A stretch of 64,000 bases of DNA from Nostoc commune NIES-4072 (lineage in GTDB: Bacteria; Cyanobacteriota; Cyanobacteriia; Cyanobacteriales; Nostocaceae), in contig NZ_BDUD01000001.1 of the NCBI RefSeq assembly GCF_003113895.1, positions 6,686,792 to 6,750,791 of the forward strand, written 5' to 3'. A program made the position numbers and the translations under genes. Shown here one piece after another: positions 47,410 to 56,579 of this stretch (position 1 is its first letter; every line of letters starts with the position of its first letter). The notes below the pieces were generated by a model. The model searched no databases and had not been told where the DNA came from. It saw nothing but the letters and a program-made list of their open reading frames with translations.

Positions 47410-47538
47410 GGCGTACTTGGCGGTTCGTTTTTTCAAATCTACTCATGATTCCGTTAGCCGTCAGACTTCAGTCTGCGGCTACACGAAGTCAGCCTGCTTA
47501 TGCAGGCTTTATATTTCTGCTAAACTCTGCACTATAGC

Positions 47539-47805
47539 TCAAGCCGCTTCCCGCAGTTGTGCTTGTGACGGCACACTCACTTCTGGAAATGAAAGCGAGA
47601 GTTGTTCGGCTTGAGGGACTGCGGCTTGCTCTAAAACTTGAACTTCGATATTTACGCTCACTAAATAACTGCCTGTATCAGCACCAACCGCTTCAGCAAT
47701 TAATTTGGCAATGTCTGGGCGTTTGGCAGTCAACGGGTCACGTAAAATACACCTATCCCATTCATGCTTGGCAGTCGGATTGAGGTTGAGAATGTAATGC
47801 TTCAT
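47539..47805 (-). CDS. Hypothetical 88-residue protein
   Basis: From the ATG at 47805: MKHYILNLNPTAKHEWDRCI, LRDPLTAKRPDIAKLIAEAV, GADTGSYLVSVNIEVQVLEQ, then an acidic tail. I do not recognise the family. The compact N-terminal pattern looks like a genuine folded protein. An upstream in-frame ATG at 47847 would add 14 residues. It stands alone, with transposon debris on both sides, and has a LexA-box-like sequence about 90 bases upstream. Confidence 0.5.
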   Translation of the reverse strand: MKHYILNLNPTAKHEWDRCILRDPLTAKRPDIAKLIAEAVGADTGSYLVSVNIEVQVLEQAAVPQAEQLSLSFPEVSVPSQAQLREAA

Positions 47806-47895
47806 CATCGAACTAACCCTTGAATCCATCTTCCAGAAGGTGTTCACAGAGCCGTTATACGTTTTACTAGGCTTTGTGGACGCTATATCTATTAT

Positions 47896-47909
47896 AGTAT
47901 ATTTGTACT
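47896..47909. promoter_or_regulatory. LexA-box-like palindrome
   Basis: AGTATATTTGTACT fits the Anabaena-type LexA consensus RGTACNNNDGTWCB at all but one position. It lies about 90 bases upstream of the ATG of the 88-residue hypothetical gene. A chance match in AT-rich DNA is quite possible. Confidence 0.3.
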
Positions 47910-48198
47910 AAAATGAGCGATATCTAAGTGAGAAAGTAGGGAATATATAGGATTACTATTTGATTTTTGAACGAAATTAAGTATTGTAGAGTGTGTTAGA
48001 ACGGAGTTCGTAACGCACTATGAACACGAGTTTGATGCCGTACTCTCTGTGCTAACACATCCTACGTATATTTTCTCCAAATAAAACCGGATTCCTATAG
48101 ACCAGGGATAAGAGGTTGTTTGAAAAGTCAAAGAGGTGGTAAAAAAACTCTCTAAGTATAAGCTGTGAATAGATAATAGACACCACTGAGAGAGCAGC

Positions 48199-48534
48199 AT
48201 GAGTAAAACATACCGGCAAAAAAGTTCTCAAATTGGTCAAACAATCTAGCAAGCAGGTATCTCGTTTGACAACCATCTGGGTGGATGGCGGCTTTGATGG
48301 TGCGCTGTTCATGCAGTGGGTGATAGACTTTTCCTGTTGGATTGTGCAGATGGTACTGCGACCAGAACAAACCAAAAGCTTCGTATTACTCAAAAACATT
48401 GGGTAGTAGAGCGCACTTTCGGTTGGGTCATGCGGTGTCGGCGATTGGTCAGAGACTATGAGCTATTGCCCGAAACATCGGAGACGTTTATCTACATTGC
48501 TATGATCCGGATCATGGTGAGGCGATTAGCATAA
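48199..48534 (+). pseudogene. IS5-family transposase, deleted and frameshifted
   Basis: The first readable part ([50 protein letters not shown]) is in one frame. After a frameshift near 48395 the end continues in another ([40 protein letters not shown]). The DG(G/A)F Asp and the VVERTFGW Glu of the DDE triad are both present, but the N-terminal half is gone. It is non-functional. Confidence 0.85.
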
Positions 48535-48547
48535 AATTTGACCTCTC

Positions 48548-48640
48548 TAGGACTTACGCAAAAATTGCTAAAAAGCTTAATTTCTCGAACCGCCAAGACG
48601 CCAAGAGCGCCGAGAATTCGTAGAGTGTGCGTAAGTCCTA
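48548..48640. mobile_element. 93-bp MITE nested in the IS5-type remnant
   Basis: Perfect 13-bp inverted termini TAGGACTTACGCA and TGCGTAAGTCCTA. The interior carries GAACCGCCAAGACGCCAAGA, a motif that also occurs near 35370 and, reversed, near 60066. The flanks CTC/CTCT may be a short target duplication. Confidence 0.8.
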
Positions 48641-48696
48641 CTCTCAAAACTTTTCAAACAGCCTCTAAGGCTTTGAGTTTGTTTGTTGTCATCCTA

Positions 48697-49140
48697 TTAT
48701 TGCAACCGTAAAGCATAATGGTAAAACTCTTCATTCTTAACGTAATCTCGCGCTTCATAAAGTTTTTGCGCTGTTATGTTAGAAATTTGAGTAGCTAAAA
48801 TCACTCGAACGGCTCCACTCTCTTTTGCATATTCTTCCGCAACACTCATCAATAACTTTGCAATTCCCTTCCGACGATACGGCTCTTCCACATACAAATC
48901 GTTCAATATCCATATCCGTTTCATCGCCACTGAAGAAAAGCCGGGATAAAGCTGAGTAAATCCAACTAATTCTCCATTGTCATTAGCTGCAAATACTACC
49001 GAGTCATTATTGTTGAAACGTTCTTTGAGAAACTCTTTGGCAGCTTCAAGGTTTGATGGCTGATTATAAAAAATACGATACCGATCAAATAGTACTGAAA
49101 CACTTTCAAGATGATTAATATTAGCCAATAAAACTTCCAT
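48697..49140 (-). CDS. GNAT-family N-acetyltransferase
   Basis: A 147-residue acetyltransferase from the ATG at 49140 (MEVLLANINHLESVSVLFDR). An AAGGA ribosome site lies just upstream, inside the leader that a longer TTG start would translate, so I prefer the ATG. The acetyl-CoA motif is LYVEEPYRRKGIAKLLMSVA (Q/R-x-x-G-x-A), preceded by the splayed strand RIWILNDLYV and followed by ITAQKLYEARDYVKNEEFYH. The overall pattern resembles ribosomal-protein or polyamine acetyltransferases. The acceptor is unknown. Confidence 0.88.
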   Translation of the reverse strand: MEVLLANINHLESVSVLFDRYRIFYNQPSNLEAAKEFLKERFNNNDSVVFAANDNGELVGFTQLYPGFSSVAMKRIWILNDLYVEEPYRRKGIAKLLMSVAEEYAKESGAVRVILATQISNITAQKLYEARDYVKNEEFYHYALRLQ

Positions 49141-49286
49141 TGAGTGTCCTTGTAACTTCAATGCAGTTTATACCCAATACTGCTTTGTTAAGGGAAATGG
49201 GAGGTGAAATCAAGAAAAATATTTCCTTTCTCAATTCAAGTAATCGGTGGGCATTGCCCACCCTACTTAGACAATTCCCTGGTTAA

Positions 49287-51074
49287 CTAAGACTTTGGTT
49301 TATAAGTTGAAGCAACGTGCAATTCTTTCAACTGTTTAGCATCTACACTCGAAGGTGCATCTGTTAACAAACAACGTGCTTGTTGTGTCTTCGGAAAAGC
49401 AATGACATCTCGAATAGATTCTTCTCCAGCTAGCAACATTACCAAACGATCTAAACCGTAAGCGATGCCACCATGCGGTGGTGTACCATATTCAAATGCT
49501 TCTAAGAGAAAGCCAAATTTACTTTGTGCTTCTTCAGGAGATAAACCGATCGCTTCAAACACCTGCTGTTGAACTTCTCGCTGATAAATCCGCAGACTTC
49601 CGCCGCCAACTTCTACGCCATTGAGTACCAAGTCGTAAGCTTGGGCGCGTGCAGTCTTTAAGTCGCTCAAATCATCAGGATGTGGTGCTGTAAACGGGTG
49701 GTGCAGTGCTTCTAGACGTTTTTCGTCAGCATTCCACTCAAACATGGGGAAATCTGTAATCCAGAGTAAGTTGATTTTTTCTGGATCAATTAAGTTAAAT
49801 TCTCTAGCGATCGCTTGCCGTAATCTATCTAATGTCTTATTAACTGTAGCAGCTTCCCCTGCCCCAAACAATAACAAATGTCCAGAAGAAGCACCTGTGC
49901 GGCGTAAAATTTCTGCTTTTTGTTCAACGCTGAGGTTGTCTTTAATCGCACCAATGGTATCAATTTCGCCATCATCTCTGACGCGGATAAAAGCTAAACC
50001 CCTAGCACCGGCTTCGCTGGCTTCTTTAAATAAATCACCGCCTGGTTTAATCCGGACATTAGAAATTACATCGTTACCATTGGGAATGGGCAGGATTTTG
50101 ACGATACCGCCATTGGTAACAGTGTCTCGAAAGACTTTGAAACCAGAGTCTTTGACAATATCCGAGACATCAACTAATTCCAAAGCATAGCGGGTATCTG
50201 GTTTATCACTACCGTAGCGTTCCATCCCCTCAGCGTAAGTTAGGCGGGGGAAAGGACGCTGCAACTCAATGCCTTTAACTGTTTTGAAGATATGGGAAAC
50301 TAAGTTTTCATTCAGTTCGATAATTTCTTCTTGGGACATGAAGCTCATTTCCATGTCCAACTGGGTAAATTCCGGTTGCCTGTCGGCGCGTAAATCTTCG
50401 TCACGAAAGCAACGCGCAATCTGATAATATCTATCTAAGCCGGATACCATCAGCAATTGTTTGAATAGCTGGGGTGATTGCGGCAAGGCATACCACTCGC
50501 CAGGATTGACGCGGCTGGGTAGAACATAATCCCGCGCCCCTTCTGGGGTAGAACGGGTAAGTATTGGGGTTTCGACTTCGATAAAACCTTCCAAATCTTC
50601 CAAATAACGACGCATGGCTTTGACAATTTGATGACGCAGTTGCAAATTTTGCGCCATACGTTCGCGCCGCAAATCCAAATAGCGATATTTCAGCCGCAAG
50701 TCTTCCCGCACTGTCTCGGTGTCAGCTACAGAAACTTGGAAAGGTAACTGTTTGCGAACAGCATTCAGGAGTTGAATTTTATCAGCGTAGATTTCCACCT
50801 CGCCTGTTGGGATGCGGGTATTCAGCGATTCTTCGGGACGTTGTGTTACTCTACCAGTGATTTCGACAACATATTCATTTCGCAGGGCGTTCGCCTGTTC
50901 ATAAGAATCTGGGGTGCGTTGCGGATCGCTGACGATTTGGACGATTCCAGAGCGATCGCGTAAATCTAAAAATATCACACCACCGTGATCGCGGCGACGG
51001 TCTATCCATCCGTAAAAGGTAACAGTTTCTCCAATATGTTCTTTTCGGAGTTCGCCGCAATAGTGAGTTCGCAT
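49287..51074 (-). CDS. aspS: Aspartyl-tRNA synthetase
   Basis: A 595-residue bacterial-type class IIb synthetase. The N-terminal OB-fold anticodon-binding domain ([26 protein letters not shown]) is followed by motif 1 around [20 protein letters not shown], motif 2 at [21 protein letters not shown], the bacterial GAD insertion (about 290-410, [15 protein letters not shown]) and motif 3 at [15 protein letters not shown]. Many cyanobacterial AspRS are non-discriminating and also charge tRNA-Asn, feeding GatCAB; sequence alone does not decide. ATG start at 51074. Confidence 0.97.
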   Translation of the reverse strand: MRTHYCGELRKEHIGETVTFYGWIDRRRDHGGVIFLDLRDRSGIVQIVSDPQRTPDSYEQANALRNEYVVEITGRVTQRPEESLNTRIPTGEVEIYADKIQLLNAVRKQLPFQVSVADTETVREDLRLKYRYLDLRRERMAQNLQLRHQIVKAMRRYLEDLEGFIEVETPILTRSTPEGARDYVLPSRVNPGEWYALPQSPQLFKQLLMVSGLDRYYQIARCFRDEDLRADRQPEFTQLDMEMSFMSQEEIIELNENLVSHIFKTVKGIELQRPFPRLTYAEGMERYGSDKPDTRYALELVDVSDIVKDSGFKVFRDTVTNGGIVKILPIPNGNDVISNVRIKPGGDLFKEASEAGARGLAFIRVRDDGEIDTIGAIKDNLSVEQKAEILRRTGASSGHLLLFGAGEAATVNKTLDRLRQAIAREFNLIDPEKINLLWITDFPMFEWNADEKRLEALHHPFTAPHPDDLSDLKTARAQAYDLVLNGVEVGGGSLRIYQREVQQQVFEAIGLSPEEAQSKFGFLLEAFEYGTPPHGGIAYGLDRLVMLLAGEESIRDVIAFPKTQQARCLLTDAPSSVDAKQLKELHVASTYKPKS

Positions 51075-51495
51075 AAGTCTTAGTTATTGTTTCCGGGCTA
51101 AATTGGCAAGCAAATGTCAAAGCTTTCCCATTATCTAGCATCAATAGTAATTGTAGTAATAAACATACAATAATCTCACGCCAATTTGGCAAAAGTCGAT
51201 TCGGGGGATGAGTGAAACGCAAAAGCTCAAAGAAGACGCGATGAGGCAAAGAAATTATCCGATACTCTAACCGTGTTCCAGCACCACGATTTTTCCGTAA
51301 TATAAGGAAACGGTGAACAGAGAACTTTAATCAGGCTTTTAGCGGTGATTTTGCTCTTAAGGTTTAACAATTCTTTAGCGCATAGCCTGACGAACATCGT
51401 CTTAATCTTGGGCAATCATTTTAGTTACAGTTTTAGAGTTCAAACCTTCTAATAGCATACATAAACTGGGTGTTAGTGACTAACGTTGCAAGGGA
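51075..51495. other. Gene-free stretch upstream of aspS
   Basis: About 420 bp without a convincing ORF. It holds the aspS promoter. Small open frames on the minus strand lack protein-like patterns. No tRNA or strong hairpin was found. Confidence 0.5.
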
Positions 51496-51700
51496 GACCG
51501 CTCCCGTGTACCCGAAGACCGCTCCCGTGAACTTGAAGACCGCTCCCGTGAACTTGAAGACCGCTCCCGTGAACCCGAAGACCGCTCCCGTGAACCCAAA
51601 GACCGCTCCCGTGAACCCGAAGACCGCTCCCGTGAACTTGAAGACCGCTCCCGTGAACTCGAAGACCGCTCCCGTGAACTCGAAGACCGTTACAGTGGGA
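51496..51700. repeat. 21-bp minisatellite, nine full units
   Basis: Nine copies of GACCGCTCCCGTGAACNNGAA plus a partial copy. The first 13 bases (GACCGCTCCCGTG) are constant; variation is confined to the last eight (TACCCGAA, AACTTGAA, AACCCGAA, AACCCAAA, AACTCGAA). Like the array at 29364 it is a multiple of three and open on both strands (TAPVNxK one way, VFxFTGA the other). The two arrays share period and design but no sequence. I regard it as non-coding. Confidence 0.92.
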
Positions 51701-51861
51701 GCAACGCGATTTTGTGAGGTGCTAAAATCTGGGACGTATATAGCTTGTTTCAGGATGCGATCGCAACTAAAAAACCAGATTTTGTTGAGAATATAGGGGT
51801 GTAATTGAGAACTAAACCCCGATCTCACTTTTTCGCGTTGCTCCCGTTACAGTTGCAATAT

Positions 51862-51986
51862 TAGACCTCTTGCAAAAGTGCTTTTTGCACTCTTGGGGAA
51901 AAGGGTAAAAGTTAAAGGGGAAGGGGACAAAACAGAACCTTTTCCCCTTCCCCCTTTCCCTTTTCCCGACTTATGCAAGAAGTCTA
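51862..51986. mobile_element. 125-bp MITE-like element
   Basis: Imperfect terminal inverted repeats TAGACCTCTTGCAAAAGT and ACTTATGCAAGAAGTCTA (15 of 18 pairs). The interior is GGGGAAAAGGGTAAAAG with an inverted CCCTTTCCC stretch, so it can form one long hairpin. No ORF. It lies just downstream of the CPT-like gene. Confidence 0.7.
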
Positions 51987-52000
51987 TTGATAACGACAGG

Positions 52001-52627
52001 TTAAGTATGGTGTGCAGCGAGTCGTTGGAATGCTGACGGTGTTGGAATATCTGCGAGGTGCTTACGTATCACCTCGGCACACGCACCTGGGCTTAACAAC
52101 GAGGTATCGACTTCAAGATCATAGATGCCAGGGATGTGGACTTCACGTTGCCATAACTGAACCGGATGTGGCATTAACGAGTAGGCTGCATTTTCCACTT
52201 TCCCCCTCGTCTTTTGTCGCCGTTCCATAATGATTTCAATGGGGCAACGAACGCCTACGAACAAAACCGGCAATCCGTTCAAACGCCGGGCACTATCGGC
52301 CAGAATGCCCCGTGAGATTGCGTAGGCGTCATGGTGTCCAACATCAACCACGACATTCAGACCCAAGCGGCTGTGGGCAGCGATGGACTCATACATAGCG
52401 CTGTACAGAATGGGCACAAGGGGTTCGATGTCCTGGCGTTCTCCCCCTGGCCGCAGACCGATCCCAGGCAGGTATCGTGGGGGAGTCATTTGCATAAACC
52501 TATCGACACCCAAGTTCATCCACAGACCATCAAATGTCTCCTGGATTACTGCAACAATGCTTGACTTCCCCGATCGCGGGGCACCATTCAGGATGATAAT
52601 CTGTCCTAGCTCCTGTGTCTGCCCCAC
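52001..52627 (-). CDS. Chloramphenicol-phosphotransferase-like P-loop kinase
   Basis: A 208-residue P-loop kinase of the CPT family. Walker A is IIILNGAPRSGKSSIVAVI, then GVDRFMQMTPPRYLPG, NVVVDVGHHDAYAI, LFVGVRCPIEIIMERRQKT (lid with basic residues) and YDLEVDTSLLSPGACAEVI. In Streptomyces the founding member inactivates chloramphenicol by 3'-O-phosphorylation; most relatives have unknown small-molecule substrates. Its base composition is visibly GC-richer than neighbouring genes and it lies between a MITE and a repeat-rich gene, which suggests acquisition by transfer. Confidence 0.87.
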   Translation of the reverse strand: MGQTQELGQIIILNGAPRSGKSSIVAVIQETFDGLWMNLGVDRFMQMTPPRYLPGIGLRPGGERQDIEPLVPILYSAMYESIAAHSRLGLNVVVDVGHHDAYAISRGILADSARRLNGLPVLFVGVRCPIEIIMERRQKTRGKVENAAYSLMPHPVQLWQREVHIPGIYDLEVDTSLLSPGACAEVIRKHLADIPTPSAFQRLAAHHT

Positions 52628-52859
52628 GATCGCTCCTCGCGTCTTTAATATATAGTTAGCAATTCCACGTTAAGGCTAAAACGTTGAATCGGCAATTGAA
52701 AATGCTTCTATCTCAGCCATTGCCTAGTACTTCTTTTCAATCGGCTAAGATAATGCCACACTAAATAAATCCAAACATTAACTTTAACATTGCGCTTACC
52801 AACGACACTGAGTAAGTAATCATACCCCAAAGCAAACTTATCTCAAGTCCTATTGTTCC

Positions 52860-54755
52860 TTATGTAATCAAAATATGAGTATCGATAGTGGCTAGACCCC
52901 CATCATTGAAGACGTTGACTAAATCATCTTTCCCATCTGCGTTAAAATCGCCGACTAGCCATTTTTGAGTATCCCCAAACCCGCCTTGCCCAGTTGCCCA
53001 TCGCTGGATAGCAAAACTCTCACCATTAGATAAGTGAATATCGATATTAGCTAGACCCCCACCATCATTGAAGACGTTGACTAAATCATCTTTCCCATCT
53101 GCGTTAAAATCGCCGACTAGCCATTTTTGAGTATCCCAAAACCCGCCTTGCCCAGTTGCCCATCGCTGGCTATCAAAACTCTCACCATTAGATAAGTGAG
53201 TATCGATACTGGCTAGACCCCCATCATTGAAGACGTTGACTAAATCATCTTTCCCATCTGCGTTAAAATCGCCGACTAGCCATTTTTGAGTATCCCAAAA
53301 CCCGCCTTGCCCAGTTGCCCATCGCTGGATACCAAAACTCTCACCATTAGATAAGTGAGTATCGATACTAGCTAGACCCCCATCATTGAAGACGTTGACT
53401 AAATCATCTTTCCCATCTGCGTTAAAATCGCCGACTAGCCATTTTTGAGTATCCCAAAACCCGCCTTGCCCAGTTGCCCATCGCTGGATACCAAAACTCT
53501 CACCATTAGATAAGTGAGTATCGATACTAGCTAGACCCCCACCATCATTGAAGACGTTGACTAAATCATCTTTCCCATCTGCGTTAAAATTGCCGACTAG
53601 CCATTTTTGAGTATCCCAAAACCCGCCTTGCCCAGTTGCCCATCGCTGGATATTAAGAAAGTTTAGAGTACCACTGATAAAGTACTGCCCCAAACTGCCG
53701 TAATCCGTGTAGCCAGTTAAAAGAGGATTTTCTTTTCCTATACCATCAATTTTGAGGTAATAATTTCCAGCAACGACATTTGTTGTAATACTTGCAGATA
53801 GTAAATCTGTAGGATTAGACGATGCAATTAAGGTACCAGCAGAATTGTATAGCTCTGCCAAAATGTCTAAGTTTGGCCCTCGACTAAAAGGATTCACTAT
53901 CAAGCTAATCAGACCAGTACCTGTGACAAAACTATAAAAATCTAGATCTGTATTGCGCTCAATGATGCCACTACTACTGATAGACGTACTAGAAATGGTT
54001 AGTGGCTTTGCTGTCGCAATTGTATCACCAGAATCATCGGCTCGGTAGGTGAACCCATTTTGGGTTGTAATAATTTGCAAATCATCCTCAGTATTGTTAG
54101 CAGAAGCATACTCGCCTTTACTCCACTGGGCTAGGCTCTGGTAATACGCTGATCCCATGATCGGTGCCCAACCGGTTTCTCCACTACCATGTCCTTGGTA
54201 GTATTCTTCAGCAGGGGTTATTCGTGCATCATGCTCAAGTCCCAGCGTATGACCTACTTCATGAGAGATAGTCTCAGCCGTCTCCTTCTCATCACCGTTG
54301 ATCGTATTTTCATCAAAAACAAAGGCAGGAGTATCACTATTCCAGTTGAAAGAACCAACATAGGCGGTTCCTCCGGCTGCTTTACCATACCAATCGTCAT
54401 AGCTACCGCCGATCGCAACACGCACCCCCCAGCGAGTATCATCACTGCCGCTCTTAATTAAATCGTTAATATCTGCTGGAGCCTGCGTTGTGACATTAAC
54501 ATTAAACGGGCTGAAATCCTCAGCGACACGCTGCCAGATATACTGAATTCTTTCAAGTTCAACTGAGCTAAAGGATGCTGTATTGCCGTCGAAGTCGAAG
54601 GCAGGGGTGATAATGTTAGCCGGACGTTCACTTGTGTTCCAGAGAGTACCAGAGGTGATATTGCCGTCGAAATCTAAATAAATTGTCTGATTAGCTCCTG
54701 GTAAGCTGTTAAGGAAGAAAGTTTTAGACAGGTCTAAAGAAGCTGATACTGACAT
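52860..54755 (-). CDS. Matrixin-like zinc metalloprotease with PPC and five FG-GAP/VCBS-type repeats
   Basis: A 631-residue exoprotein. The N-terminal catalytic domain has the metzincin motif HEVGHTLGLEHD with its three His and Glu, preceded by VRVAIGGSYDDWYGKAAGGT. A pre-peptidase C-terminal-like domain follows (GDTIATAKPL to YFISGTLN). The last 260 residues are five repeats of 52-53 residues (IQRWATGQGGFWDTQKWLVG, DFNADGKDDLVNVFNDGG), whose DxNxDGxDD loops look calcium-binding. There is no classical signal peptide; export is likely by a non-Sec route such as type I secretion. DNA of the repeats is almost identical. Confidence 0.88.
   Translation of the reverse strand: MSVSASLDLSKTFFLNSLPGANQTIYLDFDGNITSGTLWNTSERPANIITPAFDFDGNTASFSSVELERIQYIWQRVAEDFSPFNVNVTTQAPADINDLIKSGSDDTRWGVRVAIGGSYDDWYGKAAGGTAYVGSFNWNSDTPAFVFDENTINGDEKETAETISHEVGHTLGLEHDARITPAEEYYQGHGSGETGWAPIMGSAYYQSLAQWSKGEYASANNTEDDLQIITTQNGFTYRADDSGDTIATAKPLTISSTSISSSGIIERNTDLDFYSFVTGTGLISLIVNPFSRGPNLDILAELYNSAGTLIASSNPTDLLSASITTNVVAGNYYLKIDGIGKENPLLTGYTDYGSLGQYFISGTLNFLNIQRWATGQGGFWDTQKWLVGNFNADGKDDLVNVFNDGGGLASIDTHLSNGESFGIQRWATGQGGFWDTQKWLVGDFNADGKDDLVNVFNDGGLASIDTHLSNGESFGIQRWATGQGGFWDTQKWLVGDFNADGKDDLVNVFNDGGLASIDTHLSNGESFDSQRWATGQGGFWDTQKWLVGDFNADGKDDLVNVFNDGGGLANIDIHLSNGESFAIQRWATGQGGFGDTQKWLVGDFNADGKDDLVNVFNDGGLATIDTHILIT
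52880..53655. repeat. Five tandem 156/159-bp repeats, nearly identical in DNA
   Basis: Consecutive units containing CCATCTGCGTTAAAATCGCC and CAAGCGGGTTTTGG-complement blocks differ at only a handful of positions. The unit length alternates between 156 and 159 bp because one Gly codon (GGG versus GG) is gained or lost. Such uniformity means recent amplification or ongoing gene conversion. Confidence 0.9.
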
Positions 54756-54950
54756 GTAATTTCATCCTTAAAGGAAACCTCTATTAATTTCTCAATATCA
54801 AGCAGATAACTTTACGTATTTTGCTATGCAATCTTTACAAAAAGTTAGAATCTGCTCTCACCGATACTAGAAATATTTGCATGGGCACAGATGGCGCAGA
54901 GAAGGTAAAATTATAATTAAAAATGTTAAGAATTTTAAATAAACTAATCA

Positions 54951-56459
54951 ATGTCCAGCATTTCTCTTGACAAAAGTAACTCTCATGTTGTCGTTATCGG
55001 TGCGGGAATAGGTGGACTGACTGCTGGAGCATTATTAGCTCATAGAGGTTACAGCGTCTTAATTTTAGATCAGGCTCTCGTACCAGGGGGTTGTGCTTCG
55101 ACGTTTAAACGGCAGGGATTTACCTTTGATGTGGGCGCAACTCAGGTGGCGGGGTTGGAACCAGGGGGAATTCACCACCGCATTTTCTCAGAATTGTCAA
55201 TAGATTTACCGCAAGCAACGCCTTGCGATCCTGCTTGTGCGGTATATTTACCTGGGGAAAGCACACCGATTAATGTCTGGCGCGACCAAGAGAAATGGCA
55301 AGAGGAACGACAAAAACAGTTTCCTGGTAGCGAACCGTTTTGGCAATTGATGGCAACTTTGTTTAATGCCAGTTGGGAATTTCAAGGACGCGATCCGGTG
55401 CTACCACCGCGTAATTTATGGGATTTGTGGCAACTAGCGCAAGCGGTGCGTCCCAGTACATTAATTACTGTACCCTTCACTTTGTTTACGGTAGGAGATG
55501 CTTTACGGTTATGTGGACTGGGAAATGACCAACGACTGAGAACTTTTTTAGATTTGCAATTGAAGCTATACTCCCAGGTGGATGCAGAACAAACAGCATT
55601 ACTTTATGCTGCCACAGCGTTGAGTGTATCCCAACTGCCCCAAGGATTGTTTCACCTCCAGGGAAGTATGCAAGTATTAAGCGATCGCTTGGTACAATCC
55701 TTAGAAAGAGATGGCGGTAAATTGTTGATGCGCCACACTGTAGAACAAATCAAAGTAGAAAACGGCAAAGCTACTGCTGTAGTCATTAGAAATCAGAAAA
55801 CTGGCGAAGTCTGGACAGAAGCCGCCGACCACATCGTTAGCAATGTCACGGTGCAAAATTTGGTGCAGTTGTTGGGACAAGCGCCATCTGGATATAAAAA
55901 TCGGGTGGAAAAACTACCCCAAGCATCGGGCGCATTTGTAGTGTATTTAGGTGTAGATGCCAGCGCGATTCCGCCTGAATGCCCTCCCCACCTGCAATTT
56001 CTGTACGATGTCAATGGCCCCATTGGCGAGAATAATTCCCTGTTTGTTTCCGTCAGTCATCCTGGGGATGGCCGCGCACCGGAAGGGAAAGCGACAATTA
56101 TCGCTTCTTCATTTGTCGATCCTGCACAGTGGTGGCAGACTGATGATTATGAAGGACTAAAAGAAAAGTTTACCCAAGAAGCGATCGCTCGTCTTGCCCA
56201 ATACTTCTATCTCAAACCAGAAACGATTATTCATCAAGAAGCCGCAACACCGCGCACCTTTGCCCATTTCACAGCCCGCGATCGCGGTATAGTTGGCGGT
56301 ATTGGTCAAAGGATTCCCACTTTTGGCCCCTTTGGGTTCGCCAATCGTACACCCATCCAGCATTTATGGTTAGTTGGTGATTCCACCCATCCCGGCGAAG
56401 GTACGGCTGGGGTGAGTTATTCGGCGCTGACGGTAGTTAGGCAAATTGAGGCGCAATAA
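54951..56459 (+). CDS. crtD: C-3',4' carotenoid desaturase CrtD
   Basis: A 502-residue phytoene-desaturase-family flavoprotein. FAD-binding HVVVIGAGIGGLTAGALLAH and VPGGCASTFKRQGFTFDVGA open the protein; the C-terminal flavin motif is HLWLVGDSTHPGEGTAGVSY. The sequence AGLEPGGIHHRIFSELSIDL distinguishes it from CrtH-type isomerases as I recall them. CrtD introduces the 3',4' double bond during myxol glycoside synthesis in cyanobacteria. A CrtH/CrtO-like enzyme is the main alternative. It is transcribed singly, with the start in an AT-rich leader. Confidence 0.78.
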   Translation: MSSISLDKSNSHVVVIGAGIGGLTAGALLAHRGYSVLILDQALVPGGCASTFKRQGFTFDVGATQVAGLEPGGIHHRIFSELSIDLPQATPCDPACAVYLPGESTPINVWRDQEKWQEERQKQFPGSEPFWQLMATLFNASWEFQGRDPVLPPRNLWDLWQLAQAVRPSTLITVPFTLFTVGDALRLCGLGNDQRLRTFLDLQLKLYSQVDAEQTALLYAATALSVSQLPQGLFHLQGSMQVLSDRLVQSLERDGGKLLMRHTVEQIKVENGKATAVVIRNQKTGEVWTEAADHIVSNVTVQNLVQLLGQAPSGYKNRVEKLPQASGAFVVYLGVDASAIPPECPPHLQFLYDVNGPIGENNSLFVSVSHPGDGRAPEGKATIIASSFVDPAQWWQTDDYEGLKEKFTQEAIARLAQYFYLKPETIIHQEAATPRTFAHFTARDRGIVGGIGQRIPTFGPFGFANRTPIQHLWLVGDSTHPGEGTAGVSYSALTVVRQIEAQ

Positions 56460-56579
56460 CTTATCAAATACCAGTAATTAAAAAGTCTTCCTCCCTTAGC
56501 AAGCAAGTCATACTTGTAACCGATGGCAAAGGGGACGGAAAACTGTTCAAATTAAATTATTGTTGCGAATGCTGGAGTA

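Larger units (their letters stand above)
48111..48666. mobile_element. Shrunken IS5-type insertion sequence
   Basis: Terminal inverted repeats AGAGGTTGTTTGAAAAGT (48111-48128) and ACTTTTCAAACAGCCTCT (48649-48666), matching at 17 of 18 bases, enclose 556 bp. The intact element should be about 850 bp, so roughly the first half of the transposase gene has been deleted. A small MITE has entered near the right end. Confidence 0.82.

Noticed and set aside
47559..47783. Plus-strand ORF opposite the 88-residue hypothetical
   Set aside because: The translation is low in pattern and rich in rare residues; the minus-strand frame has the better protein-like sequence.
51433..51828. Overlapping open frames across the 51.5-51.7 kb array
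   Set aside because: The same effect of a 21-bp period. No start context and no conserved flanking protein sequence.
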